Assembly (NCBI RefSeq): GCF_026314945.1
Contig: NZ_CP111121.1
Location: 2,108,001 to 2,172,000, forward strand
Direction: 5' to 3'
DNA from: Chryseobacterium fluminis
Lineage (GTDB): Bacteria; Bacteroidota; Bacteroidia; Flavobacteriales; Weeksellaceae
DNA length: 64,000 nt
Below the pieces are notes generated by a model, which saw nothing but the letters and a program-made list of their open reading frames with translations, searched no databases and had not been told where the DNA came from. Below are positions 18,610-27,677 of this stretch, piece after piece (positions within the stretch are counted from its first letter, which is position 1; every line of letters starts with the position of its first letter). The position numbers and the translations under genes are program-made.

Positions 18610-19411
18610 TGTTGTACGGGATTTTAATGATTAAACGGCTTCCTTTTTCCGGGATATTTTTCCATTTGTGAACAGCATTCATAGATTTGATTCTGGATTC
18701 AATATTTTTTATACCCATTCCCTTTTTTACAGCTTCATAATCAAAACTTTCGCCGTTATCGGAAATCACCACCCCCAGGCTGGTCCGGTCATCTCTGATG
18801 TAGATCCGGATTCTTGTTGCTTTTGAATGCTTCAGAACATTGGTGGTAAATTCCTGTATGATCCGGTATAGCTGAACTTCAATAAAAATGTCTTTTTTCT
18901 GAAATTTCGGACTTACCGTAAGGGTAATATTGACTCTGGTCGCCAGATTGGCGATGAGTTCTTCAATATACAAGACCAAACCCACTGATTCAAGATTTAC
19001 AGGATATAGTGAATGGGAAATACTTCTTGCAGAGTCAATAAGCGAGGACATCTGCCCCGAAATATTTTTTTTAATCAGCTCATCCCCTTTGGTATCCAGA
19101 TTGTTGAGCCATAGGGAAAGGATATTCAAACGGTTCCCGATATCATCATGAATCATTACTGCAATTCTTTTCCTTTCTTCTTCCTGGGCTTTAATATTTT
19201 CTAAAACAAGACTTTTCTGGTGCTGCACTTCGGCTTCGTGCTGGGTATTTTTTTCCTTGATAATCCGCTGGATAAAACTTCTGTATGCCAGCAAAATAAA
19301 AGATACAATAATCACCAGAACGACAATTAAAGTAATGAAAAAGCTGATATTGAGGGTTATTTCTTTAATTTTAAAAAGGTATAAATGATTGATATATAAA
19401 GGAAGCAGCAA
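18593..19411 (-). CDS. HisKA_3-type sensor histidine kinase
   Basis: 272 residues: one membrane helix (about residues 20-45), a coiled coil, the HisKA_3 dimerisation helix with the phospho-acceptor His in IAVMIHDDIGNRLNIL, then HATPase_c with ISDNGESFD and GMGIKNIESRIKSM. This is the NarX/DesK type that pairs with LuxR regulators, as here. No ATG is available at the N-terminus; the TTG at 19411 is the best start and overlaps the upstream membrane gene by 55 bases, so the start is uncertain. It has no sensor domain of its own, so the upstream membrane protein may sense. Confidence 0.82.
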   Translation of the reverse strand: MLLPLYINHLYLFKIKEITLNISFFITLIVVLVIIVSFILLAYRSFIQRIIKEKNTQHEAEVQHQKSLVLENIKAQEEERKRIAVMIHDDIGNRLNILSLWLNNLDTKGDELIKKNISGQMSSLIDSARSISHSLYPVNLESVGLVLYIEELIANLATRVNITLTVSPKFQKKDIFIEVQLYRIIQEFTTNVLKHSKATRIRIYIRDDRTSLGVVISDNGESFDYEAVKKGMGIKNIESRIKSMNAVHKWKNIPEKGSRLIIKIPYNNEIPN

Positions 19412-19965
19412 AGAATATTATTGATATTCCAGATGAGAAACATCTCTCCCTTCGAAAAATTCTCCATCTGACGCAGAAGGAAAAATACGAATACAGAAAC
19501 TGCATAATATAAAAATATAAGGCTGTCTGCAAGGATAAATCTGTTGCTGATCGTATTATTTTTAATCTCTGTCAGAAGCGCATATCCGGCAAAGCAGATC
19601 ACTACAATATTGGAGATCACTTTCTTGAGATCATTGGTTTCAATTTTACTGTCTATAAAAAAATATCCCACTAAGAGTACTACCGGAATATACAAATAAG
19701 ACGACAGATTTGATTTTTTTATAAACAGTCCTGCCAGGAGCAACAACTCCCCTGAAACATAATAGGGAAACAAAAAATTGACATCGTCATGCTTAAAAAC
19801 ATAAAGAGAGACTTTAACAACAGTTTCTATCAAAAAAAGAAAAATGATATAATAAACATACCATTTTTCTGTATTTTTAAAAAATTTGTACTTCAAAATT
19901 CCTATTAAAGCACAAATGACAAGTAAACTGTTATTAAGATAAAGTATTACTTTATAGGTATCCAC
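19357..19965 (-). CDS. polytopic membrane protein, likely partner of the sensor kinase
   Basis: 202 residues with six or seven hydrophobic helices and very short loops (VICALIGILKYKFF, WYVYYIIFLFLIE, SSYLYIPVVLLVGYFF). No signature motif is visible. It starts at GTG and runs into the kinase gene by 55 bases, so translation is linked. Flavobacteriia often place such a seven-helix protein before a one-helix LuxR-system kinase; a sensing role is inferred from that arrangement. Confidence 0.55.
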   Translation of the reverse strand: MDTYKVILYLNNSLLVICALIGILKYKFFKNTEKWYVYYIIFLFLIETVVKVSLYVFKHDDVNFLFPYYVSGELLLLAGLFIKKSNLSSYLYIPVVLLVGYFFIDSKIETNDLKKVISNIVVICFAGYALLTEIKNNTISNRFILADSLIFLYYAVSVFVFFLLRQMENFSKGEMFLIWNINNILCCFLYISIIYTFLKLKK

Positions 19966-19985
19966 AATTAAGTTCAGTTAAAAAT

Positions 19986-20726
19986 TTATACTCTGCAAAT
20001 CGGGGGACAAGGCTGTGACCAGTCATAGGTATTGGAAGAAATCGGTATGCTTCCGTTACCATTCTCCAATTGGTCATCATAAAAAGCAATAAAAATAACG
20101 GTAACAAGCATTTTCTGATACACGTCAGAAAATTTCAAGCCGAATGAACAAACAAAATGATTCAGTACTTTTCCGGCCTCATAAGGATCTAAATTACGGG
20201 AAGGTACATAAAACTGCTGAAAAATACCGCTACCCCCGAATTCGGAACATTCTCTGTAGAACCAGGTCTGGCCTTCATCTCTCCAGCGTTCAATAGCATC
20301 AAGCGCTTTATCCTGTTCCATTACCGGCTTATTGGAAACCGGAAAATACATATCCGAATCGCTGTCTACTTTTCTCAGATCCGAGGAAAGAACAGCATTG
20401 TTAATAACCGTATATTGTCTTTTTTCAACAAGCGCAAGCTCCCCTTTTAAATGAGCTAACGGGCTATAGGGATAATCTCCTGAAAGAATTTCTTTCCCAT
20501 TTTCGTCAAGTGCTACTAAAATTAAAACGATCTCATCACTGTAAACGCCAATTTTAGCACAGAATTCTTTGTAATTGTTTACTTTTTTGATCTGATCGAT
20601 CTGGGATGCTGAAATCTGAAAAATCTGCGTGGTTGAAATTAATTTTTGAATAACAGAATAATTTCCGCGGCAATTTGTCCATTCTTCGATTGCCTGGTCA
20701 TACTGTTTTTGATTTAAATTTGTCAT
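19986..20726 (-). CDS. unrecognised soluble protein upstream of the two-component genes
   Basis: 246 residues from the ATG at 20726 (MTNLNQKQYDQAIEEW); a longer frame adds 21 hydrophobic residues from an upstream ATG, which looks less natural. The sequence is mixed alpha/beta, with IGVYSDEIVLILVALDENGK, ERWRDEGQTWFYRECSEFGG and a C-terminal Cys pair in CPPICRV. No family is recognised. It lies between a DUF5715 peptidase-like gene and the sensor operon on the same strand, with about 20 bases to the next gene, so co-transcription is likely. Confidence 0.55.
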   Translation of the reverse strand: MTNLNQKQYDQAIEEWTNCRGNYSVIQKLISTTQIFQISASQIDQIKKVNNYKEFCAKIGVYSDEIVLILVALDENGKEILSGDYPYSPLAHLKGELALVEKRQYTVINNAVLSSDLRKVDSDSDMYFPVSNKPVMEQDKALDAIERWRDEGQTWFYRECSEFGGSGIFQQFYVPSRNLDPYEAGKVLNHFVCSFGLKFSDVYQKMLVTVIFIAFYDDQLENGNGSIPISSNTYDWSQPCPPICRV

Positions 20727-20806
20727 ATTTTCACGGTCTGTTTTGTGGTATAAAATTAGATAAAGTAAACTGATTACACAAGTATTCACTGATAATTGAA
20801 ATCTTT

Positions 20807-21427
20807 TTAATAATTCCTTACCGTAATGTGATAACAGCTTTGCTGCTTTTCCTTAATGTAATAAATCATTCCGGAATTCGCATAATATTTTAAAACCTTT
20901 TCTAAAGCCGCTTCCATCTTGGGATTGTACTTCACAACATCATTAAACCGGATATAGGAAATGTCGAAAGAATTTCCGTAATTATGGGAGCTTATCCCCA
21001 GGGATGCATTGGTATTAACTTTTCTTAATCTGCACTGATCTTCCAGTGTACGGGTAACCGACGAAACCGTAAAGGTATGGCCTTTCGTTTCCTTGCTAAA
21101 CCGGGCTCCTATTTTTTCGAGGGTCGCTTTGGCTTTTGATACCATCCAGGGCCTGCTGTAGTCAAGCTTCTGTACACGGTATCCTTTCCCGGATTTTTTT
21201 ATTTTATGGAACTTTCCGTTGCTGACATATTTCGAAACTGTTTTTGAATTGTGTAAAATTTTTATTCCGAAGCTTCTGGAAGCATCCAGATGCGGCTTAT
21301 ATAAAGAAGTAGGCTCTACCTTTAAAACTGCTGAAAGATCATAACAGGGTATTGTTTTTTTTGTTGCCTGAGAATAATAAGAGCCATGAATAAAAGATGC
21401 TGCAATTAGAAACAAAAACTTTTTCAT
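20807..21427 (-). CDS. DUF5715 family exported protein (M15-like peptidase fold)
   Basis: 206 residues with a signal peptide (MKKFLFLIAASFIHGSYYSQ). The C-terminal half shows the VanY/M15 arrangement: SVTRTLEDQCRLRK, then SSHNYGNSFDIS (H-x2-G-x3-D metal motif) and CYHITVR with the final His. M15 enzymes cut D-Ala-containing peptide bridges in peptidoglycan, so a periplasmic cell-wall role is likely. The usual catalytic ExxH(H) context is degenerate here (QQSCYH), so activity is uncertain. Confidence 0.65.
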   Translation of the reverse strand: MKKFLFLIAASFIHGSYYSQATKKTIPCYDLSAVLKVEPTSLYKPHLDASRSFGIKILHNSKTVSKYVSNGKFHKIKKSGKGYRVQKLDYSRPWMVSKAKATLEKIGARFSKETKGHTFTVSSVTRTLEDQCRLRKVNTNASLGISSHNYGNSFDISYIRFNDVVKYNPKMEAALEKVLKYYANSGMIYYIKEKQQSCYHITVRNY

Positions 21428-21585
21428 TAAAACACTTTAAATTATTTAAATAAAAATAAAGATTTATTTTATGCAATTCAGCTGCCATGAAGAATATAAT
21501 TCTACTATTTAAATAAATGAGTTAAAAATAATATTACGAAATTAATAAATATAAGCCTATAAAATTGAAATATACATTAAATATA

Positions 21586-21617
21586 TTGTTTTTATTTGAA
21601 ATTAAATATTAAATTTG
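21586..21617 (+). promoter_or_regulatory. promoter of aqpZ
   Basis: TTG at 21586-21588, 21-base spacer, TAAATTTG at 21610-21617. The -7 box is 24 bases before the ATG, and an AAACAAAACAATT leader follows. Confidence 0.55.
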
Positions 21618-21641
21618 AGCTAATTTTTAAACAAAACAATT

Positions 21642-22379
21642 ATGATGAAAAAACTTTTTGCCGAGTTCTTCGGTACATTCTGGCTTGTCTTCGGAGGTTG
21701 CGGCAGCGCCATCTTCGCCTCACAAATTGCCCCTTCATCCGGAGGACAGCTGGGGATCCTTCTTGTAGGTGTTGCTTTGGCATTCGGTCTTACCGTTTTA
21801 ACGATGGCTTATGCCGTAGGGCACATTTCAGGAGGGCATTTCAACCCTGCTGTTTCATTCGGATTACTTGCCGGAGGAAGATTTACCGCTAAAGACCTTA
21901 TTCCTTACATTGCTGCTCAATGTTTAGGTGCTGTCGCATCTGCAGGAGCACTATATATGATTCTGAGCGGTTCCGGTACACCGGATTTTTCAGCCCCGGG
22001 TGCTTTTGCCTCCAATTTTTACGGTGATGCCGTGTATTTTGGAAAAAGTTATTCGATGCAAGCTGCATTTTTGGCTGAATTTTTACTGACTGCTTTTTTC
22101 CTGATCATTATTATGGGAGCCACAGATAGATTCGCAGAGGGAAAATTTGCAGGAATTGCCATCGGACTGGCCTTAACATTAATTCATTTAATTTCAATCC
22201 CGATTACCAATACTTCCGTAAATCCTGCCAGATCCCTTTCTCAGGCAGTTTTTGCAGGTGAACATGCCATGTCACAACTTTGGCTGTTTTGGGCAGCACC
22301 GATTTTAGGCGCCGTATTCGGAGGATTAACTTACAGACTGTTATTGCAAACCCATACTGCAGTACCAGCCGGAGAATAA
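21642..22379 (+). CDS. aqpZ: aquaporin Z
   Basis: A 245-residue MIP channel with six helices and two half-helices. The NPA boxes are [11 protein letters not shown] (about residue 63) and [14 protein letters not shown] (about residue 186). The His in [17 protein letters not shown] fits the water-selective aromatic/Arg filter of AqpZ rather than a glycerol facilitator. It allows rapid water flow across the inner membrane. It begins with MMKK; either Met could start. It is monocistronic, with its own promoter and terminator. Confidence 0.92.
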   Translation: MMKKLFAEFFGTFWLVFGGCGSAIFASQIAPSSGGQLGILLVGVALAFGLTVLTMAYAVGHISGGHFNPAVSFGLLAGGRFTAKDLIPYIAAQCLGAVASAGALYMILSGSGTPDFSAPGAFASNFYGDAVYFGKSYSMQAAFLAEFLLTAFFLIIIMGATDRFAEGKFAGIAIGLALTLIHLISIPITNTSVNPARSLSQAVFAGEHAMSQLWLFWAAPILGAVFGGLTYRLLLQTHTAVPAGE

Positions 22380-22401
22380 AAAAACATAAACTACATCATG
22401 C

Positions 22402-22438
22402 AATACCCCTGAAAAGCACAGGTCTTTTTAGGGGTATT
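22402..22438. terminator. bidirectional terminator between aqpZ and the nuclease-like gene
   Basis: Stem AATACCCCT / AGGGGTATT, with additional AAAAG/CTTTTT pairing inside and T-runs on both sides. It serves the two convergent genes. Confidence 0.75.
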
Positions 22439-22987
22439 TTATTTTTTCTTCTTTATTTCAAAAGGATTTTTAAAGATCAGTTCTTCATGCCTTCCTTTTA
22501 TTTCCATTTTTCTCTGTAATAAATTCAATGCCATTTTTCTGAGAAAAAGATCTTTATCATTCAGCTTCCAGTAAGAGTCTTCATGCACTCTTCCGGGTTT
22601 TCGGACAGAATAAAATTCGGTTTCCCAGGAATCGACATTATGATAAAATTCGATAATTCCGCAATGTTCGGGAATTAAAGAGTGATCTACCATTCCCATG
22701 GGCAGCAAGAAACTGAAAGCATTGCAGATATAATCTCCACAGGAGATCTTGTCATGTTTCAGAAACTTTTCACCCGTTTTCGTATTGATATAAGATTTTT
22801 TGAAATCATTTTTAAAATCGCTTTTTGAAAGCTTGATTTCAATTTCATGACTGAAACCTTCCGAATCAATGATCAGAATATCGGCCTCCCAATCAGCCTG
22901 AAAGTGATTGGACAGAATGATTTCTTTTTCGAAATCACAATGATAGTGGATGAATGCATGAACTAATTCTTCAATTTTCAACTTCAT
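22439..22987 (-). CDS. PD-(D/E)XK nuclease-like protein of unknown role
   Basis: 182 residues. Residues 30-62 read ADILIIDSEG then HEIEIKLSKSDFKNDFKK, the Asp...(E)xK core of restriction-endonuclease-fold proteins (MmcB/VRR-like). The rest, including CGDYICNAFSFLLPMG and HCGIIEFY, completes an alpha/beta fold, and the C-terminus is Lys-rich. Proteins like this are single genes in many Bacteroidota, with possible DNA repair roles. The fold call is from motif spacing only. Confidence 0.5.
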   Translation of the reverse strand: MKLKIEELVHAFIHYHCDFEKEIILSNHFQADWEADILIIDSEGFSHEIEIKLSKSDFKNDFKKSYINTKTGEKFLKHDKISCGDYICNAFSFLLPMGMVDHSLIPEHCGIIEFYHNVDSWETEFYSVRKPGRVHEDSYWKLNDKDLFLRKMALNLLQRKMEIKGRHEELIFKNPFEIKKKK

Positions 22988-23013
22988 AACCTTAAATTTT
23001 GAATGTAACGATG

Positions 23014-24000
23014 TTAAGAAACCAGCAGACTGCAGCCTCTGATATCCGAGTGGTCTATTCTTCCTAAAACCTGAAATTTATCCCCAACTATCTTTCCCAA
23101 ATCCTGAGTGGCAATAAATGAACACGAATGAATGTTTGCAAGGTCTATGATATTGATAGCACCCGTCCTGCCTTCTGTTTCATAATTAAACGGATCTTCT
23201 GCATTTCTGATCAGAATTTTCATCCACCCCGGGCATTGATATTCGTTGTTTCCTAAAGAATATGCCTGAGAGAGAAGTTCTGTCATCGAATATTCCGAAT
23301 AAATTTTATCGGTCTTAAAACCTTCCTGCAAAGTTTTCAACAGTTCATCTTTGGTCATTTCTTCTTTTCGCCCCTTCATTCCGCCGGTTTCAATGACTAT
23401 CAAATGATCCGAAAATTTCAGAACATCATCCTTTCTTTCAGCATCACAAAAGTCTAAAAAATCGAGCAGGGCAAAAGAAACCCCGAAGAGGATAATCTTT
23501 TTATCGCCCAAAGTGTTTAATAACTCTAATAAATCCGAGTGATTGTAAAGAAAATATCCGTTCTCGGGCCTGGAAGATTTTTTCATTAAATAATCTACCA
23601 TATAGATTAAGGAAGAATTCTGTTTTTCCAGATAGCTCGGGAGCAGGCCCAGAAAAATAAAATCTTCGGGCTTACCGATAAAACAGTCAAAACTTTTATA
23701 AATACTCTCCTGATAGATTTTTTCGTCGGCTATAAAATGTTTCGACAAATTCATCTGTGTGGTTCCGGAACTTTGAAAAAACAGGTCTGTCGTCACATTT
23801 TTATCCAAAACCTGATGATTTTTAAACATCTCAATGGGCAAAAAAGGAATTTTGCTTACTTCGTGGATATCAGCAGGATTAATTTTTAAAAAATCTACAA
23901 ATTTCCTGTACACCTCAATATTTTCGTATTGAAAACGAAATGTTTCCAGGCAGGCTTCTATAAATTCCTGTTCCGTACGTATGTTAAATATACTTTTCAA
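23014..24000 (-). CDS. LuxE/PaaK-family acyl-protein synthetase-like enzyme
   Basis: 328 residues, matching the LuxE family (acyl-protein synthetase/adenylating enzyme): LPIEMFKNHQV, then FFQSSGTTQMNLSKHF (nucleotide-binding SSGTT loop), IIVLFGVSFALLDFL-type core, GGMKGRKEEMTK and YSMTELLSQAYS. LuxE activates fatty acids with ATP and passes the acyl group to an enzyme cysteine. No luxCDAB genes are nearby, so bioluminescence is not implied; in flavobacteria it may serve lipid or aryl-polyene/pigment chemistry. The only in-frame start is TTG. Confidence 0.75.
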   Translation of the reverse strand: MKSIFNIRTEQEFIEACLETFRFQYENIEVYRKFVDFLKINPADIHEVSKIPFLPIEMFKNHQVLDKNVTTDLFFQSSGTTQMNLSKHFIADEKIYQESIYKSFDCFIGKPEDFIFLGLLPSYLEKQNSSLIYMVDYLMKKSSRPENGYFLYNHSDLLELLNTLGDKKIILFGVSFALLDFLDFCDAERKDDVLKFSDHLIVIETGGMKGRKEEMTKDELLKTLQEGFKTDKIYSEYSMTELLSQAYSLGNNEYQCPGWMKILIRNAEDPFNYETEGRTGAINIIDLANIHSCSFIATQDLGKIVGDKFQVLGRIDHSDIRGCSLLVS

Positions 24001-24164
24001 TGGTCTCTAAAATTATTTTCATGCTGTTTTTATTGTCTCAAAATGAGCATGATATTATTCAACAACAGTCTTTTAATACTTTTTTAATATGGGATTAAAA
24101 ATTTTGGTCGAATTCTTGCTGTTATAATTGCGGAATATGGATTAAAAACAGAATGAGGTCAAAC

Positions 24165-24977
24165 TCATTCGAAAGTTACCTCTTTTAAGGGGTAACTTTT
24201 TTTTGTGGTTTCGTCAAACGTTTTTAATTCAAAATCTTTTTCAAAAACACCATAGGTAAAATACGAAATCCAGTCTCCCAGATTAATATATTTAGCCTTG
24301 TTATCCAGATCTAAAACCATCGGAAGATGCCTGTGTCCATAGATGAAATAATCGATCTTCTGTGTCTTCAGCTTTTCCCTGGAATAAATGATCAGAAATT
24401 CTTTATCTTCTCCTAAAAATTCTTTATCCTCATCACCGGAAATCATTTTGTTTTTCTGTGACATATAGAGGGCGATTTTCATGGCAATATCAGGATGAAG
24501 CCATTTGAAAAACCATTGAGCAACAGGATTGGTAAAGACTTTTTTCATTCTCTTATATCCTTTGTCTCCGGGTCCCAGACCATCACCGTGAGCCAGTAAA
24601 AACTGTTTCCCGCCCATTTCAAAATATTGTTTTTTATAAAAAACCGTACATCCGATCTCCTCTTCAAGATAATCTTTCATCCACAGATCATGATTTCCAA
24701 CGAAAAAATAAATATGGATTCCGCGGTCTTTGAGTTCGGCAATTTTCCCTAAAACCCGGACATATCCTTTGGGAATCACATGCTTCCATTCATGCCAGAA
24801 ATCAAACAGATCACCCATTAAAAACAAAACCTGAGCATCATGCTTGATATCATCCATCCAACGGATAAACTTTTCCTCACGCACTTTACTCTGTTTGGGG
24901 TCGGGGGCGCCAAAATGCTGATCGGAAGCAAAGTATACTTTTTTGCCAGGTTCTAAATTGAGGGTCGTCTTTAACAC
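24165..24977 (-). CDS. lpxH: UDP-2,3-diacylglucosamine diphosphatase
   Basis: A 270-residue metallophosphoesterase that makes lipid X in lipid A synthesis. Metal motifs in order: FASDQHFGAP, MGDLFDFW, VGNHDLWM, LAHGDG and YGHRHLP. Length and motif set match the Bacteroidota LpxH form. The start is GTG. It lies 24 bases after queD on the same strand, so they are probably one transcript. A hairpin GTTACC/GGTAAC overlaps the last codons and is followed by T on the plus strand only. Confidence 0.87.
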   Translation of the reverse strand: MLKTTLNLEPGKKVYFASDQHFGAPDPKQSKVREEKFIRWMDDIKHDAQVLFLMGDLFDFWHEWKHVIPKGYVRVLGKIAELKDRGIHIYFFVGNHDLWMKDYLEEEIGCTVFYKKQYFEMGGKQFLLAHGDGLGPGDKGYKRMKKVFTNPVAQWFFKWLHPDIAMKIALYMSQKNKMISGDEDKEFLGEDKEFLIIYSREKLKTQKIDYFIYGHRHLPMVLDLDNKAKYINLGDWISYFTYGVFEKDFELKTFDETTKKSYPLKEVTFE

Positions 24978-25001
24978 CGTTGTGAGTTTTTATTATGTAT
25001 A

Positions 25002-25448
25002 TTACTGATTATCTTCTGCCAACCACTCTCCGTAAGAGTTTTCCGTTTCGTGAAGTTTAAGATAAGCCAAAGAAATTCCTTCGGGAAGTTTTGACTTTAT
25101 CTTAGCTGCAATGGCGTACAGCATATTCTCACAGGTAGGCTGAAAAGTACAGTAAATCACTTTATGCCCCTGATCTTCCAGGCTTTCGCCCAGCTGTTTA
25201 TGGGGAGACAGTCCGTTAATTAAAACTGCATGATCCCATACATCCACAATCTCAGATTTTACGATACTTTTGATATCTCCAAAATCGACCACCATCCCAT
25301 TCTTGGGATTTTCCAAATCATTGACAGGTTTTCCTTTCACTGTTACGAACAGCTTATAAGAATGTCCATGCATATTTTTACATTTTCCATCATAATTATA
25401 CAGCACATGTGCCGTTTCGAATGTAAAAATTTTTGTAATACGTATCAT
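25002..25448 (-). CDS. queD: 6-carboxy-5,6,7,8-tetrahydropterin synthase
   Basis: A 148-residue QueD/PTPS-type enzyme of queuosine biosynthesis. Zinc His residues are seen in FETAHVL and CKNMHGHSYKL, the catalytic Cys lies in KCKNMHG, the Asp/His pair in VWDHAVLI, and the pterin-anchoring Glu in PTCENMLYAIA and KLHETENSYGEW. Length is typical. A -7 box sits a few bases ahead of the start. Confidence 0.87.
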   Translation of the reverse strand: MIRITKIFTFETAHVLYNYDGKCKNMHGHSYKLFVTVKGKPVNDLENPKNGMVVDFGDIKSIVKSEIVDVWDHAVLINGLSPHKQLGESLEDQGHKVIYCTFQPTCENMLYAIAAKIKSKLPEGISLAYLKLHETENSYGEWLAEDNQ

Positions 25449-25452
25449 ATGG

Positions 25453-25460
25453 CAAAGATA
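25453..25460 (-). promoter_or_regulatory. -7 box directly before queD
   Basis: TATCTTTG on the minus strand ends four bases before the ATG, predicting a leaderless or near-leaderless transcript. Confidence 0.5.
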
Positions 25461-25614
25461 AGGAATTGGTTTGAGTTTCAGTTTTGTCAGGTAACGGTAA
25501 AATCAGATTACCCATTCTTTCAGAATAATTTAATATAATTTAACGTTGCGCTAAGGCAATTCATACTGATGTGCAGGAAAGCTCCGGAAGACCGGAAATT
25601 GCGTTATCCACATA

Positions 25615-26004
25615 TTACAGATCCAGCTTATCGAGCCAGTCACTTCCCAATCTCTTCACTCTTTTCGTTTCTTTATCTATAAACACCCACAGCGTCAGAG
25701 AATCCACAACCAACTGCCCATTGCAGTAAAACTCCACTTTTCTTGGCTGCCGGATTCCTTCCGGAGATTGCGGATAGGTTTTTATTTTGATTACATCACC
25801 CAGATACACCTGTTTTTTATACTGGATATGATGATCCAGAAGCATCCAGATATCATCAGGAAAATCGGTTTTGTGCTTCACAAAATCCCAGTGCTCACCT
25901 GCAATTTCTTCTACCCAGTGAACATACTGAACATTGTTCACATGATTATTTGCGTCTATATGCTGTTCTGTAACCTGTATTTCTTTTTCAAAAACAAGAC
26001 TCAT
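25615..26004 (-). CDS. acyl-CoA thioesterase (4HBT hot-dog family)
   Basis: 129 residues from the ATG (MSLVFEKEIQV). The hot-dog motif HIDANNHVNNVQYVHWVEEI contains the Asp/Asn that polarises the thioester, as in YbgC/FadM-type thioesterases. KKQVYLGDVIKIKTYP and LWVFIDKETKRVKRL complete the fold. A longer frame starts at a TTG that lies inside the -7 box, so the ATG is preferred. Substrate chain length is not predictable. Confidence 0.8.
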   Translation of the reverse strand: MSLVFEKEIQVTEQHIDANNHVNNVQYVHWVEEIAGEHWDFVKHKTDFPDDIWMLLDHHIQYKKQVYLGDVIKIKTYPQSPEGIRQPRKVEFYCNGQLVVDSLTLWVFIDKETKRVKRLGSDWLDKLDL

Positions 26005-26010
26005 TTTCTT

Positions 26011-26018
26011 CAAATATA
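26011..26018 (-). promoter_or_regulatory. -7 box directly before the thioesterase gene
   Basis: TATATTTG on the minus strand, followed by AAGAAA and then ATG; the transcript start is expected at or near the codon. Confidence 0.5.
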
Positions 26019-26157
26019 TATACTCAAAATTAAAACTTAAAAATCAAAACCCATTCAAAACAGAGAACTTTTTAAACTGTTGAGACGTATATTATCTTCT
26101 GATGACATGTTTTATCTTAACTCCAAATTTTCTATCTTCGTATCATACAGCACACAA

Positions 26158-26811
26158 ATGATCCTAGATATTTTATTTCCGAACCGCTGCCTCGGGTGTA
26201 ACCGAATTATCGACAGCCAATTCATGGTCTGCAATCTCTGTCTTCAGCATATCCATTTTACACACGACCATTACCCGGGTGAAAATTTTATAAAAGAGAA
26301 ATGTAAATTACGGTTTCCCGTTGAAAATGCTTTCGCACTGATGCAGTTTTCGAAAGAAAATCTGAGTCAGAAAATCATCCATGAACTGAAATATAAAAGG
26401 AGGGAAAAAATTGGAAGAATTCTGGCCGACTGGACTACGGAACGACTGGACTTTGAGGATAAAAAACCGGATCTGCTGGTAAGTGTTCCGCTACACCCGA
26501 AAAAATTAAATAAGCGGGGATATAATCAATTGCATCTGTTTACTGAGACCTTATCCCGGTTTTATGACATTCCTTTTGACCATGAGTTACTTAAAAGAAA
26601 TCATTACGCGCAGGCGCAGGCTTTAAAAGATAAGCAACACCGTCTTGAAACAGGCAACCTGTTTTCTATGACAAGGCCTATTTCCGGACATCATATTTTG
26701 CTGATTGATGATGTTTTTACCACAGGAAACACGCTGGCTTCCATCGCGTGGGAAATTTTGAAATCGGGCAGCAATACGGTAAGTGTTCTGGTGATGGCGG
26801 TTGATGAATAA
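26158..26811 (+). CDS. comF: ComF family phosphoribosyltransferase-like protein
   Basis: 217 residues from the ATG chosen here (MILDILFPNRCLGCNRIID), which is the usual ComF beginning; the longer frame adds 26 unusual residues. The zinc finger is CLGCNRII...CNLC (residues 11-30), and the PRPP-loop motif is ILLIDDVFTTGNTLASI near the C-terminus. ComF proteins support DNA uptake and recombination during transformation. A -7-like TATCTTCG lies about 20 bases upstream of the ATG. Confidence 0.85.
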   Translation: MILDILFPNRCLGCNRIIDSQFMVCNLCLQHIHFTHDHYPGENFIKEKCKLRFPVENAFALMQFSKENLSQKIIHELKYKRREKIGRILADWTTERLDFEDKKPDLLVSVPLHPKKLNKRGYNQLHLFTETLSRFYDIPFDHELLKRNHYAQAQALKDKQHRLETGNLFSMTRPISGHHILLIDDVFTTGNTLASIAWEILKSGSNTVSVLVMAVDE

Positions 26812-26950
26812 CCTTGTTAAGCATTATATTGAGTGGACTGACCCTTGAATGCAAAAATAGCCCTACTTATGACGCCGACATCGGACGGGTTAAAGCAAGG
26901 CCGTTAATATGGTTGAATCCCGGAAAGATTTTGATCTTTGTATGAATTAA

Positions 26951-27604
26951 TTATCTCTGAAGCTTTTCTCCGTAGCTTAAATCTCCTGCATCGCCTAATC
27001 CCGGGGTGATATACCCTTTTGAGGTCAACTGCTCATCAATGACTCCTACCCAGATTTTTGCATCCGGATAGGCCTTTTCTATGGTTTCAACCCCTTGTTT
27101 TGAGGCTATGGCAGCAACGATGTGAAGTTGCGTAGGCTTTCCGTTGGTTAATAAATCTTTGATGGCTTCAATGAGGGAAGCCCCTGTTGCCAACATCGGA
27201 TCTGCGACGATCAACGGTCTTCCGTCGATATTCGGACATGTCAGATAATCCTGCTTGATCGAAAAGTAATCATTGGCATCATGTTTTCGGTAGGCGGCCA
27301 CAAAACCACAGTCTGCCCTGTCCAAATAATTTAAAATTCCCTGAAACAAAGGCACTCCGGCTCTGAGAATGGTTGTAATTACCGGCTGAACGGCAATTTC
27401 CTTTGCTGTAATCTTATCTAAAGGCGTCTGGATTTCAATTTCTTTCTGCTCCAGTCCTTTACTGATTTCAAAAGCCGCAATTTCCCCGATTCTTTCCATA
27501 TTTCTACGAAACCTCATCCGGTCATGCTGGATTTCAACATTTCTCAGTTCGTTGATCCAGGTATTAATCAGTGAAAACTGTTCTGATAAAACGATCGTAT
27601 TCAT
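26951..27604 (-). CDS. upp: uracil phosphoribosyltransferase
   Basis: 217 residues. The PRPP-binding loop is IVADPMLATGASLIEAI, and the uracil-binding C-terminal motif is YITPGLGDAGDLSYG. TTILRAGVPLFQGIL is also typical. The enzyme makes UMP from uracil and PRPP in pyrimidine salvage. No PyrR-type or riboswitch element is seen upstream. It lies downstream of der on the same strand with about 70 bases between. Confidence 0.92.
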   Translation of the reverse strand: MNTIVLSEQFSLINTWINELRNVEIQHDRMRFRRNMERIGEIAAFEISKGLEQKEIEIQTPLDKITAKEIAVQPVITTILRAGVPLFQGILNYLDRADCGFVAAYRKHDANDYFSIKQDYLTCPNIDGRPLIVADPMLATGASLIEAIKDLLTNGKPTQLHIVAAIASKQGVETIEKAYPDAKIWVGVIDEQLTSKGYITPGLGDAGDLSYGEKLQR

Positions 27605-27677
27605 TCTTTTGCTACGCTTTTTTTTCCATTAATAAAGAATAAAATCCCTCTTAGAAAAATCTAAAAGGGATGGTCAG

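Noticed and set aside
16453..21427. Type VI secretion island around the Tle1-like gene
   Set aside because: No tss, hcp, vgrG or PAAR genes; the neighbours are two-component and cell-wall genes.
23014..24000. Bioluminescence gene luxE
   Set aside because: No luxA/B/C/D/G in the window; only the family resemblance is supported.
24172..24203. Terminator hairpin at the end of lpxH
   Set aside because: The GTTACC/GGTAAC stem lies in the last codons and its T-run is on the opposite strand, so it does not terminate lpxH.
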